A stretch of DNA of 26,695 bases from an uncultured Prevotellaceae bacterium (GTDB lineage Bacteria; Bacteroidota; Bacteroidia; Bacteroidales; Bacteroidaceae): contig CAMNHS010000002.1 in NCBI GenBank assembly GCA_946539635.1, positions 1 through 26,695 of the forward strand, given 5' to 3'. A model generated the notes under the pieces. That model did not search any database, was not told the DNA's origin, and worked only from the letters and a program-made list of their open reading frames with translations. Below are positions 1 to 7,731 of the stretch, in pieces. Position 1 is the first letter of the stretch. The number at the start of each line of letters is the position of its first letter. Position numbers and translations under genes: made by a program.

Positions 1-2
1 AG

Positions 3-45
3 GGCCTTGTACAGGTGTTTCAGGGGCTTGTACAGGTGTTTCAGG
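3..45. repeat. Two tandem copies of a 21-bp repeat
   Basis: Two adjacent 21-bp units share the 19-base core at 6-24 and 27-45, which contains the palindrome TGTACA. A third, degenerate start (GGCCCTTGAACA) follows at 44-55. The array touches the window edge, so more copies may lie upstream. AGGGCC at 1-6 and GGCCCT at 44-49 form an inverted pair. The unit length is a multiple of three, so all frames stay open through it, but nothing shows that it is translated. Confidence 0.75.
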
Positions 46-148
46 CCCTTGAACATAAATTCCCTCGAGGGAGAAATGGTTTTTCATAGGCAAGGAAATA
101 AAGAAATCAGGTGAAGAAAAAATAATTTTGATTCTATTGTCTGATGAT

Positions 149-180
149 TTTGGATATTTCAGAAAAAAATATTATCTTTG
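149..180 (+). promoter_or_regulatory. Bacteroidota-type promoter for the dehydrogenase/polysaccharide operon
   Basis: TTTG at 149-152 and TATCTTTG at 173-180 are separated by 20 nt, matching the Bacteroidota sigma-A pattern TTTG-N(about 20)-TAnnTTTG. The start codon lies about 41 nt downstream. No comparable promoter is obvious before the next five genes, so this one probably drives them too. Confidence 0.7.
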
Positions 181-221
181 CATTCGCTAAATTCCTCATG
201 AAGTAAGGAACATAAATTCAT

Positions 222-1217
222 ATGACTATGAAGATAGTAGAGATGGACGGCTATGCGGCCAATCCTGGTGATATAAGCTGGGAGCCTTGGAAGAACATAG
301 TGCTTCCTGATGGTGACAAGTGTGAGTTTGTAATGTATGACAGAACTGCTCCGGAGTTGGTGGTGGAAAGAGCCAAGAATGCCGATATCGTACTGACAAA
401 CAAGGTGGTGTTCTCAAAGGAGGTAATGGACGGCTTGCCAAAGTTGCGCTATATTGGTGTGCTGGCAACAGGATATAATGTCGTGGATACAAAGGCGGCA
501 AGGGAAAAGGGCATTGTTGTTACGAATATTCCTGCTTATAGCACGATGTCTGTGGCCCAGTTGGCAATAGCCCATCTCTTGCATATTGCCAATAATGTCG
601 CAGGTCATGATGATGTGGTACACAAGGGTGCTTGGTCGATGAATCCGGACTTTTCTTTCCAAATTTCTCCACAAATGGAGTTGGCAGGAAAGATTTTTGG
701 AGTGATAGGCTTGGGCAATACTGGGACAGCAACAGCTCGCATTGCAGTCTCCTTAGGTATGAAGATACTTGCCTTCAGTTCGAAAAGCGAGCAGGAAATG
801 CAGAATCTCGGCATAGCTGGCATCAGGAAAGCAGAAACTTTAGAGAAATTATTTAAGGAGTCGGATGTCGTGAGCCTTCATTGCCCATTGACAGAAAAGA
901 CGAAGCATATAATAAATAAGGAGACCTTGTCATGGATGAAGTCAACAGCCATCATCCTGAATACAGGCAGAGGTCCGCTTATCGACGAACAAGCCCTCGC
1001 GGATGCTTTGAAAGGGGGTAGAATATATGCTGCAGCTATTGATGTCTTGACAGAGGAGCCTCCAAGGAGCGGAAGTCCACTATTAGAAGTGGCAAATTGT
1101 CATATCACCCCACACATAGCCTGGGCAACCTTGGCAGCCAGACAGCGACTAATGCAGATAGCTATAGAAAATGTGAAGGCCTTTCTGCGTGGAGAGCCCC
1201 GAAATGTGGTGCAATAA
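222..1217 (+). CDS. D-2-hydroxyacid dehydrogenase (glycerate dehydrogenase-like)
   Basis: This cytosolic NAD(P)-dependent oxidoreductase interconverts a 2-keto acid and a D-2-hydroxy acid. Close relatives are annotated as hydroxypyruvate reductase/glycerate dehydrogenase, but the substrate cannot be read from sequence. The split catalytic domain surrounds a Rossmann domain with GLGNTG at 163-168. The expected catalytic residues are Arg250 (NTGRGPLIDE), Glu279 (TEEPP) and His298 (TPHIAW). The length of 331 aa is normal for the family. ATG 222 is chosen because AAGGAA lies 11 nt upstream; ATG 228 is a close alternative. It is the first gene after the promoter and ends 26 nt before fdtA, so it is probably cotranscribed with the polysaccharide genes. 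Nothing in the sequence ties it to glycan synthesis. Confidence 0.9.
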   Translation: MTMKIVEMDGYAANPGDISWEPWKNIVLPDGDKCEFVMYDRTAPELVVERAKNADIVLTNKVVFSKEVMDGLPKLRYIGVLATGYNVVDTKAAREKGIVVTNIPAYSTMSVAQLAIAHLLHIANNVAGHDDVVHKGAWSMNPDFSFQISPQMELAGKIFGVIGLGNTGTATARIAVSLGMKILAFSSKSEQEMQNLGIAGIRKAETLEKLFKESDVVSLHCPLTEKTKHIINKETLSWMKSTAIILNTGRGPLIDEQALADALKGGRIYAAAIDVLTEEPPRSGSPLLEVANCHITPHIAWATLAARQRLMQIAIENVKAFLRGEPRNVVQ

Positions 1218-1243
1218 AACAGAAGGGAAGACGTTATTTTAGT

Positions 1244-1654
1244 ATGGCAGAGTTAAGTGATTGTAAGATAATAGAATTGCCCAAGGAAGAAGACCCTCGA
1301 GGCAGTTTGACCTATATCTACGAAGAGAACCATGTTCCCTTTGCTATTCGTCGTGTATTCTACATATATGATGTCCCAGCTGGCAAGGATCGGGGAGCTC
1401 ATGCCCACAAGGAATGTTGGCAGATGATAATAGCAGCATCGGGAGCCTTGGAGGTATATCTGAATGACGGAAAAGACGAGAAAGTAGTACCCCTCAATCG
1501 TCCATATCAAGGCTTGCTGGTGCCTCCAGGCATTTGGGCGCACGAAAGAGCTTTCACAACAGGAGCCCTGTGCCTTGTGCTTGCAAGTCATGATTACGAT
1601 GAAGAAGATTATATAAGAGATTTTGATACATATCGTTCGATATACGGCAGATAA
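1244..1654 (+). CDS. fdtA: FdtA/WxcM-like dTDP-sugar 3,4-ketoisomerase (cupin)
   Basis: This small cupin of 136 aa belongs to the family that converts dTDP-4-keto-6-deoxyglucose to the 3-keto isomer. That is the first committed step toward dTDP-Fuc3NAc or dTDP-Qui3NAc for O-antigen or S-layer glycans. The signature RGAHAHKE (residues 50-57) carries the two catalytic histidines, His53 and His55. The conserved opening DPRGSLT (17-23) and the turn VPPGIWAH (94-101) are also present. The same frame is open back to 1097, but that part overlaps the dehydrogenase and has no family similarity, so ATG 1244 is used. The next gene overlaps its end by 32 nt. The usual partner aminotransferase (FdtB, DegT/DnrJ family) is not in this window. 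The fold is certain; the exact epimer made is not. Confidence 0.85.
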   Translation: MAELSDCKIIELPKEEDPRGSLTYIYEENHVPFAIRRVFYIYDVPAGKDRGAHAHKECWQMIIAASGALEVYLNDGKDEKVVPLNRPYQGLLVPPGIWAHERAFTTGALCLVLASHDYDEEDYIRDFDTYRSIYGR

Positions 1655-2594
1655 GAAGGCAGAGTGGGATTCCTTTGTAAGGGAATCCAAGAATGGCACT
1701 TTCCTTTTTATGCGCGATTACATGGAATATCATGCAGATCGCTTTGATGACTATTCCCTGATGTACTATAAAGACAACAATCTGCTATCCCTTTTGCCTG
1801 CCAACAAGAGGGGAGAAGTTTTATGGTCGCATCAAGGCTTGACCTATGGCGGATTAGTGTTGAGCAATAAGGCGCATGCTGCAGAAATAGGAGAGATGTT
1901 CGATGAAACCATACATTTCTTACATGAAGCAGGCATCAAGGAATGGTACTACAAGCAAATGCCGACTGTTTACCACAAACAACCATCAGAAGATGACAGT
2001 TATTGGTTGTGGAGAAATGGAGCAGAAACAATAGAATGTAATCTGATGTCTGCAATAAATCTTCATTCAGAACTCCATATCTCCCCAAGACGTTGCACAT
2101 ACAGCAACAAGCTGAAGCGGGAAGGGTGGAAGATAGTAGAAGGTCAGACAGAAGAGGAAGAGCAGGCTCTATTGGAAGATTTCTGGGAAATACTCACCCG
2201 GAATCTGCATGACAAATATGACTCCAAACCAGTTCATACACTTGAGGAAATGAAGCGGTTACAAAAGCTGTTTCCGAATAACATAAGATGTATTGGTGCG
2301 ATAAGCCCGGAAGGCACGATGGAAGGAGGCACAGTAATATACTTGTCAGACCAAGTGGCACGTACACAATACATGTCAGCCTCACCTCGTGGTAAGAAGA
2401 GTAAGGCTATGGACCTTCTTATCACAGAAATTATAAAAGCCTTCGAATGGGTTGATGAATGCAATGTCATAGACTTTGGCACCAGCATGGAAGATGACAG
2501 TGTGCATCTGAAGGAACCATTGATACAGCAGAAAGAAGGCTTCGGAGCACGAGGCATAGCATGCAGAACGTATAAGATATGCATAAAAAGTTGA
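1623..2594 (+). CDS. GNAT/FemAB-like N-acyltransferase of a polysaccharide locus
   Basis: This 323-aa soluble protein resembles the GNAT-type acetyltransferases found beside FdtA/WxcM genes in Bacteroidota capsule and O-antigen clusters. It probably acylates an amino sugar of the repeat unit, which is inference. Visible landmarks are NGTFLFMRDYMEYHADRF in the N-terminal 45 residues, SHQGLTYGGL near residue 70, DFGTSMED near residue 285 and QKEGFGARG near residue 305. The N-terminal conserved block lies before the first ATG (1710), so translation should start at TTG 1623, inside the 3' end of fdtA. The 32-nt overlap suggests translational coupling. The last 16 nt overlap the flippase start. 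The product sugar is unknown. Confidence 0.7.
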   Translation: MIHIVRYTADKKAEWDSFVRESKNGTFLFMRDYMEYHADRFDDYSLMYYKDNNLLSLLPANKRGEVLWSHQGLTYGGLVLSNKAHAAEIGEMFDETIHFLHEAGIKEWYYKQMPTVYHKQPSEDDSYWLWRNGAETIECNLMSAINLHSELHISPRRCTYSNKLKREGWKIVEGQTEEEEQALLEDFWEILTRNLHDKYDSKPVHTLEEMKRLQKLFPNNIRCIGAISPEGTMEGGTVIYLSDQVARTQYMSASPRGKKSKAMDLLITEIIKAFEWVDECNVIDFGTSMEDDSVHLKEPLIQQKEGFGARGIACRTYKICIKS

Positions 2595-4057
2595 ATAACA
2601 ACAATTCATATCGCAACATATTAAAAGCTACAAGTCTGTTTGCTGGGGTTCAGGGTGTTAACATCCTATTAAACCTTATGCGAACAAAGTTGGTGGCAGT
2701 ATATCTTGGTCCTGCTGGTGTAGGGTTGAATGCCATATATAATGAAACCAAGGAATTGCTGCACGAAACCACGAATTGCGGTATGGACCAGAGTGGTGTA
2801 AGGGAAATATCCCTACACTATGAGGAATGGTTGGAGACAAACAATCGCGAGGCACTGGACAATAGTCTGAAATTAACTCGTTCGCTTGTAGTTACACTGG
2901 CGATACTGGGTACAATATTGTCCATTCTGTTAGCCTACCCCCTATCATTACTTACTTTCTCAGATGCTGAACACGTATGGGACTTCGTCTGCTTGGCACC
3001 AGCGGTAGGTATCAGCACTCTAATCTGTGGAGAGATGATGGTACTGAAAGCCACACGTCAAATAAAGAAAATAGCATGGCTTTCCACACTAACAATTATT
3101 ATTGGCATAATAACCAATATACCTCTTTATTACCTTTGGGGACTGAAAGGTATCATACCTGCCATATTGTTATTCCTGGCAGTCCAGTTGATTATAGTAT
3201 GCAGATACTCCTTTGCTCACTACCCCTTTAAGATAAGTTTCAACAGTGCTTTCCTTAAAACAGGCAAGCCAATACTTATACTTGGAGCATCTTTCGTAGC
3301 ACAAGGATTTGTGGCTCATGGGGCGAGGTTGCTTATACAGGCTTACATTAACATACATGGTTCAGTGGTTGATGTAGGCTATTATAATGCCGTTCTTGTC
3401 ATAATGAGTATGTTTTTTGGACTCTTCGCATCTTCTATTGCTGCAGATTTCTTTCCCCGCTTGTCAGGCATATTCAGTAATGAAGGCGAACGCCGTACTG
3501 TTGTGATACGTCAGATTAATGTAATGCAGATACTCACTTCGCCTGCTCTTGTTGCTTTTATGGTGATAGCAAATATCATAGTACCACTATTGTTGAGCAA
3601 TGAGTTTATTTCAATAATACCCATTCTTGAGATGGCATTGCTGACAGGACTTGTAAAAACAATAGCAACACCGCTTCAATATCTTCCACTCGCAGCAGGC
3701 GATGCCAAGTTGTATTTCATAGCTGAACTGATAGCATACGCTTTCATGGTTCCAATTTACGTGCTGTGTTACTCACAATGGGGACTATATGGCATAGGTT
3801 ATGGCATTTGCATCTTTAATGTTATAGACCTATTGTGGGCAATTCTATATTGCAAATTAAAATACGATGTCATGCCTGACATGTCGAACATAATGTTCTT
3901 CATGTTTCAGACCTTGATAGTACTGGCAGCCTACCTCGCTGTAAGAAACCTCGAAGGGTGGTCATATGTCATGAGTAGCGCTGTATTGGTTTTGGTTAGT
4001 TGTCTGACATCATTCCTAACCTTTCATAGGATAAGAAATAATGATGATAAAGGATAA
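2579..4057 (+). CDS. wzx: Wzx-type O-antigen/polysaccharide flippase
   Basis: This 492-aa polytopic inner-membrane protein of the MATE/PST superfamily should flip undecaprenyl-diphosphate-linked repeat units to the periplasm. The N-terminus carries the pattern usual in Bacteroidota O-antigen translocases: LKATSLFAGVQGVNILLNL, then LVAVYLGPAGVGLN. It is followed by about 12 hydrophobic segments of 18-22 residues. The ATG overlaps the acetyltransferase stop by 16 nt and its own end overlaps the next gene by 17 nt, so it sits in a coupled operon. Its presence implies a Wzx/Wzy-type assembly route, yet no polymerase (Wzy) is recognisable in the window. The family call is firm; the exact substrate is unknown. 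Confidence 0.88.
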   Translation: MHKKLNNNNSYRNILKATSLFAGVQGVNILLNLMRTKLVAVYLGPAGVGLNAIYNETKELLHETTNCGMDQSGVREISLHYEEWLETNNREALDNSLKLTRSLVVTLAILGTILSILLAYPLSLLTFSDAEHVWDFVCLAPAVGISTLICGEMMVLKATRQIKKIAWLSTLTIIIGIITNIPLYYLWGLKGIIPAILLFLAVQLIIVCRYSFAHYPFKISFNSAFLKTGKPILILGASFVAQGFVAHGARLLIQAYINIHGSVVDVGYYNAVLVIMSMFFGLFASSIAADFFPRLSGIFSNEGERRTVVIRQINVMQILTSPALVAFMVIANIIVPLLLSNEFISIIPILEMALLTGLVKTIATPLQYLPLAAGDAKLYFIAELIAYAFMVPIYVLCYSQWGLYGIGYGICIFNVIDLLWAILYCKLKYDVMPDMSNIMFFMFQTLIVLAAYLAVRNLEGWSYVMSSAVLVLVSCLTSFLTFHRIRNNDDKG

Positions 4058-5138
4058 TCTACGCAACATAGCAAGATACCTCTTGCCACACGGCTATATG
4101 CTAAGCCGCAACCGCAACCACTTCCTGCGCGATTACGATCGCTGGAAGACGGCAGGTGGACACATAACCTTTGACTCCACTTGTCGCTTCGACAGTTTCG
4201 TCAGCATTGATGGTTTCGGTTCGTCAGGTAGTAGTGCCGTTATGGATTTGCTCCGAGAGTATGACTGCTGTACCGTATGGGCCACAAAGCCTTCGTTCAC
4301 CGATTCTAAGGAAGAAATACACGGGATGGGAGAAATGGACCTTATGCGTAGCATAGGTGGGTTGCTGTATTTGGACAAAATGCTTGACGATGATGCGGTG
4401 GTAAATATATATTGGGCAGACGCTGCTATTAAAGCTTTTATAGGGCTTGTATATTATTCCGACCTGTACAGATGTCATACAGAACTGCGCCCTCTATTCT
4501 TCCATTTCTTCGAGGAGATTGTAAGTCAAAGACTTCTTTCTGACGAGACTATCCATAGTCCATTCATCAATCCATACACCGCCGTTACAGATGTTTTCTA
4601 TCTCAAGCGCATGAGCAAGACGGAGTATCACAAACTGTGCAGGAATTTTCTCTATACCCTATTCAACCATTTATTCCCCGATGTAAAGGGAGGATGCCTC
4701 GTACTCGACCATATCTTTGACGACTGTGGCATAGACACTCAGCGTTTCCAGCCTTTTCTGCCTGGAGTAAAACGCATTAAGGTAAGACGCGATATTAGAG
4801 GGGTGTATGTGGATGCAGTGAGATACAACTACCGCTGGCTGGCACACGACACCATCAGTGACTTTATCCTTTGGGAACGTAATATGTATTCGGGGCATAA
4901 GGATGAGAATGACAATTACCTTACCGTCAGGTTTGAACAATTGGTAACCGACTACGACAGGGAGGTGTCACAAATAGAGAATTTCCTCGGTATTGACAAG
5001 GAACATCACATAAAACGTCAGCAACTCTTTAATCCAGAAATTTCGAGGCACAATATCAGGGTATGGGAGCACAATGACAAATATTCAAAAGATTGTCAGC
5101 TAATAAAACAGCTCGCTCCTGATTTATGCTACATGTAA
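4041..5138 (+). CDS. Sulfotransferase-like protein of the polysaccharide locus
   Basis: This is a 365-aa protein with the layout of the PAPS-dependent sulfotransferase fold. A P-loop-like 5'-phosphosulfate loop GFGSSGSSAV lies at 58-67, right after a beta strand (FVSID). A 3'-phosphate-like motif VRRDIRGVYVDA lies at 248-259. The typical YLTVRFEQLV (293-302) and FLGI (325-328) precede a C-terminal S-N-W stretch (residues 335-342). By homology it would transfer sulfate from PAPS to a sugar hydroxyl in the cytosol; that activity is inferred, and a different nucleotide-dependent transferase cannot be excluded. Tandem ATG codons at 4041 and 4044 give two equivalent starts. It overlaps wzx by 17 nt, so it belongs to the same operon. 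No PAPS synthesis genes (cysD/N/C) are nearby. Confidence 0.65.
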   Translation: MMIKDNLRNIARYLLPHGYMLSRNRNHFLRDYDRWKTAGGHITFDSTCRFDSFVSIDGFGSSGSSAVMDLLREYDCCTVWATKPSFTDSKEEIHGMGEMDLMRSIGGLLYLDKMLDDDAVVNIYWADAAIKAFIGLVYYSDLYRCHTELRPLFFHFFEEIVSQRLLSDETIHSPFINPYTAVTDVFYLKRMSKTEYHKLCRNFLYTLFNHLFPDVKGGCLVLDHIFDDCGIDTQRFQPFLPGVKRIKVRRDIRGVYVDAVRYNYRWLAHDTISDFILWERNMYSGHKDENDNYLTVRFEQLVTDYDREVSQIENFLGIDKEHHIKRQQLFNPEISRHNIRVWEHNDKYSKDCQLIKQLAPDLCYM

Positions 5139-5153
5139 AAGCAACCATTCACT

Positions 5154-6281
5154 ATGAGAATCCTGTTGTTCGGAAATCCAAGTATGTGGCATAGCAATCT
5201 CGCAAAGGGATTGCGAGAAAGGGGACATGAGGTCCGCCTCATATCTGAACGATATGGCTGGCGTCAGTTTCCCGTTGATGACATACTTCTTGAACGCAGG
5301 ACGGACATAAATGGAAAATTGGCATTTATAGATTATCTATCTAAAGCGTTGCCCATACTAAAAACTTGCAAAGGATATGACATAGTACAAATGAGCCATG
5401 CTATGTTTTTGTCGCTTCGTGGTAGCCAGATGAGACCTTTTTATAAATATCTGAGAAGAAACAATAAGAAGGTAGTTATGTGTTCTGTAGGTGAAGATTT
5501 TCATGTCCTTGACCAGATATTGAATAAGAATATCTTGAGATATAGCGAACAACGTGTGGGTAACAAGATAATGGAAAACGATAATGTACATTATGTGCGT
5601 GATATATACCTACATGGTAGTACAGCAAATTATTGTAAATATGTGGCAAAAGATTCAGATGCTATAGTTACTGTTCTGTATGAATATTGGGCTTGCTATA
5701 ATAATGTATATCCTGAGAAACTGCATTTCTTTCCTTTACCAGTTGTAATGGAGAATATGGACTCTCAAGAATACTCTGTAAGTGAAAAAGTGCGCCTTTT
5801 CATCGGACTTCAGAAAGACCGTATGAATATCAAGGGAACGGATATAATGTTAAAGGCTGCTCAAGATATTGTAAGAGATTATCCAGATAAGGCTATACTA
5901 CAGGTGGCAGAGAATGTTCCCTATGCTGAATATGAGCAGATGTTGACAAATGCAGATGTGCTGTTAGATCAGTTATATAGTTATACCCCAGCTATGAATG
6001 CTTTGTTAGCGATGTCGAAAGGAATAGTTGCCGTAACAGGTGGTGAACCTGAAAACTATGAAATTATAGGAGAAAACGTTTTAAGGCCTATTGTTAACGT
6101 TTTACCAACATACGAAAGTGTTTATGAAGAATTGAAGAAGTTAGTACTTCATAAAGAAATTATCCCAGAACTAAAGCGCCAATCAGTAGAATATGTTCGC
6201 AAACACCATGACTATCATAAGGTGGCGCAGCAATACGAAGAATTTTATAAAAAGCTTCTGGCCGAGGACGTTGTACATTAG
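5154..6281 (+). CDS. Family 4-like glycosyltransferase (GT-B)
   Basis: This 375-aa cytosolic GT-B glycosyltransferase probably adds one sugar to the lipid-linked repeat unit; donor and acceptor are unknown. The N-terminal domain begins MRILLFGNPSMWHSNLAKGL, the usual first strand and helix. The C-terminal domain starts near residue 214 (RLFIGLQKDRMNIKGTD). It has the donor-site region around residues 257-292 (NADVLLDQLYSYTPAMNALL, then GGEPENYE). The end, KHHDYHKVAQQYEEFYKKL, is a normal family C-terminus. It starts 15 nt after the sulfotransferase and is the last plus-strand gene of the cluster. Its final 99 nt overlap a GT2 gene coming from the opposite strand, so there is no room for a terminator between the two operons. 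Confidence 0.8.
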   Translation: MRILLFGNPSMWHSNLAKGLRERGHEVRLISERYGWRQFPVDDILLERRTDINGKLAFIDYLSKALPILKTCKGYDIVQMSHAMFLSLRGSQMRPFYKYLRRNNKKVVMCSVGEDFHVLDQILNKNILRYSEQRVGNKIMENDNVHYVRDIYLHGSTANYCKYVAKDSDAIVTVLYEYWACYNNVYPEKLHFFPLPVVMENMDSQEYSVSEKVRLFIGLQKDRMNIKGTDIMLKAAQDIVRDYPDKAILQVAENVPYAEYEQMLTNADVLLDQLYSYTPAMNALLAMSKGIVAVTGGEPENYEIIGENVLRPIVNVLPTYESVYEELKKLVLHKEIIPELKRQSVEYVRKHHDYHKVAQQYEEFYKKLLAEDVVH

Positions 6282-7139
6282 TATTTTTATTCTTTCTTTG
6301 GCGTTTTGAGCCGATGAAAAAGATATTTGTCTATAAGGGAGATTTATACAGATATTGGTATATCGACATATGTCAATATAGGTATTGACCAAGGATAAAT
6401 ACAGTCTGTCAGCCTCTTTACCCATAATGTCTATATTCATATAGTGACATGTTCGCAATTGCGCTTGCAGTAAATGCGGTAAATTTGTAAAATTTAGAGC
6501 TATTCCAGTTGAATTAGAGTGATAAAGGTAAAGTCCTTTGCTAGATGTCGCATAATAATTTGCAGCTCTCAGTAAATGTGGCGTTATTAACACATCCTCG
6601 AAAAGTGCTCCCTTTTTGAAAGATATTTCATGGAATAATCTTGTTTGATATATTTTGTTCCATGCATAAGAATGAACAAAAAGGTCATTTAACCATATTT
6701 CCTTTTTTTGTTCTAACGAGCTGATGTCAATAATTCTATCATTGAAATCAAGTCTATGTTCGTCTTTCCTTCCGATGTGTATCTGTGCAGGGTATTCTAT
6801 AATGTCGATATGCGGATTTCTGGTCAAGAAATTGATAAGCGACATATATGTCTCTGGAGCAATTTCGTCATCGCTATCAACAAAAGTTACATACTTTGTT
6901 TTTACCTTTTTTATACCTTCATTGCGAGCATCACTTAATCCACCATTCTCTTTGTGTATGACACCAATTCTCTGGTCCTTTTTTGCCCAGTTGTCACATA
7001 TCATGGAACACTTGTCTGGAGAACCGTCATCAACAAGGATGATTTTATCTACAGCATTACGAAGCACGCTCTCGATGCATCTGTCAAGAGTCTTTTCTGT
7101 TTTATATACTGGAATTATAACAGTAAGGTCTGTTTTCAT
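6183..7139 (-). CDS. Family 2 glycosyltransferase (GT-A)
   Basis: This 318-aa GT-A glycosyltransferase shows the strand LTVIIPVY (5-12), VDDGS (36-40), the GGLSDARNEG acceptor/nucleotide loop (66-75), the metal-binding DSDDE (88-92) and a catalytic-type ED at 171-172. It should transfer one sugar from a nucleotide donor in building the surface glycan; the sugar is unknown. ATG 7139 is chosen because it places LTVIIPVY at the N-terminus and leaves one base after the upstream HAD stop; an in-frame ATG at 7169 would add 10 residues inside the HAD gene. The last 32 residues are encoded antisense to the convergent GT4 gene. They still look like a GT2 tail (YNVLGQKLFIKFF), so the overlap may be real. 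It is the last gene of the minus-strand operon. Confidence 0.82.
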   Translation of the reverse strand: MKTDLTVIIPVYKTEKTLDRCIESVLRNAVDKIILVDDGSPDKCSMICDNWAKKDQRIGVIHKENGGLSDARNEGIKKVKTKYVTFVDSDDEIAPETYMSLINFLTRNPHIDIIEYPAQIHIGRKDEHRLDFNDRIIDISSLEQKKEIWLNDLFVHSYAWNKIYQTRLFHEISFKKGALFEDVLITPHLLRAANYYATSSKGLYLYHSNSTGIALNFTNLPHLLQAQLRTCHYMNIDIMGKEADRLYLSLVNTYIDICRYTNICINLPYRQISFSSAQNAKERIKILMYNVLGQKLFIKFFVLLRHLMIVMVFANIFY

Positions 7140-7140
7140 C

Positions 7141-7731
7141 TTAATGAACAAAAGTTGGAAAGTCAGCAAATGCTAACATTTCCTTATCACCCTGGCTATC
7201 TCCATAGGCATATAATGTATATGTGTTTCTTTCTGGCTCCATTTCCAAAAGTCTATTTACTTTTTCCTGACCGTAACAGTTCTTGGATATGAAACCATTT
7301 AAATCAGGTTTTACTTTTGTTGCCAGTACAGTTATGTCACCTAAAACTCTGCAACATGGTATAACCCATTCCTCAATGCTTGCGCTAATAACGTAAACCT
7401 TGTGGCTTTGACTGAGATGCCATTTGATGCATTCAGCCATTTCTGGACGTATAATCTTTTTGCAGGCGAAATGTGCAAAGTATTCTCCAAGTTTCTTAAA
7501 CTCAGTATATGGCATATTCTTAAAAAAGTATGCAAATATTTTTTCTTTACATTTCCCGTTAGGATAGAGGTGAAGCATCATCATGACAATGAGTGGGGAA
7601 TAAAGGAGCATACCGAATAAAAACCTCTTTGTTCCGCACGCATATCGAATGAATAACAACAATGTATCTTTTGTTGTTATTGTTCCATCGAAATCGAAAA
7701 CAGCTATAGTTCTGTCAACAGTTTTTTCCAT
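7141..7731 (-). CDS. HAD-IB family phosphatase
   Basis: This 196-aa haloacid-dehalogenase-type hydrolase is related to phosphoserine phosphatases. It has all four motifs: DFDGT (13-17) with nucleophile Asp13 and acid/base Asp15, Ser116 in VISAS, Lys157, and GDSQGD (177-182) with the metal-binding aspartates. It is expected to remove a phosphate from a small metabolite. Its place between glycosyltransferases suggests a sugar-phosphate or lipid-linked intermediate, but this is inference. The start ATG (7731) lies inside the end of the upstream GT4 gene (28-nt overlap), and its stop is one base from the GT2 start, so it is tightly coupled in the minus-strand operon. No membrane anchor is certain, although residues 35-55 are rather hydrophobic and are probably the cap region. 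Confidence 0.83.
   Translation of the reverse strand: MEKTVDRTIAVFDFDGTITTKDTLLLFIRYACGTKRFLFGMLLYSPLIVMMMLHLYPNGKCKEKIFAYFFKNMPYTEFKKLGEYFAHFACKKIIRPEMAECIKWHLSQSHKVYVISASIEEWVIPCCRVLGDITVLATKVKPDLNGFISKNCYGQEKVNRLLEMEPERNTYTLYAYGDSQGDKEMLAFADFPTFVH

Noticed and set aside
3..45. CRISPR array
   Set aside because: The copies are directly adjacent with no unique spacers, and no cas genes are present.
1097..1243. Upstream in-frame extension of fdtA
   Set aside because: It lies in the dehydrogenase gene in another frame and reads as non-family sequence; ATG 1244 gives the standard FdtA length.
6282..6330. Bidirectional terminator between the convergent operons
   Set aside because: The opposing coding regions overlap, and I see no GC-rich stem with flanking T tracts.
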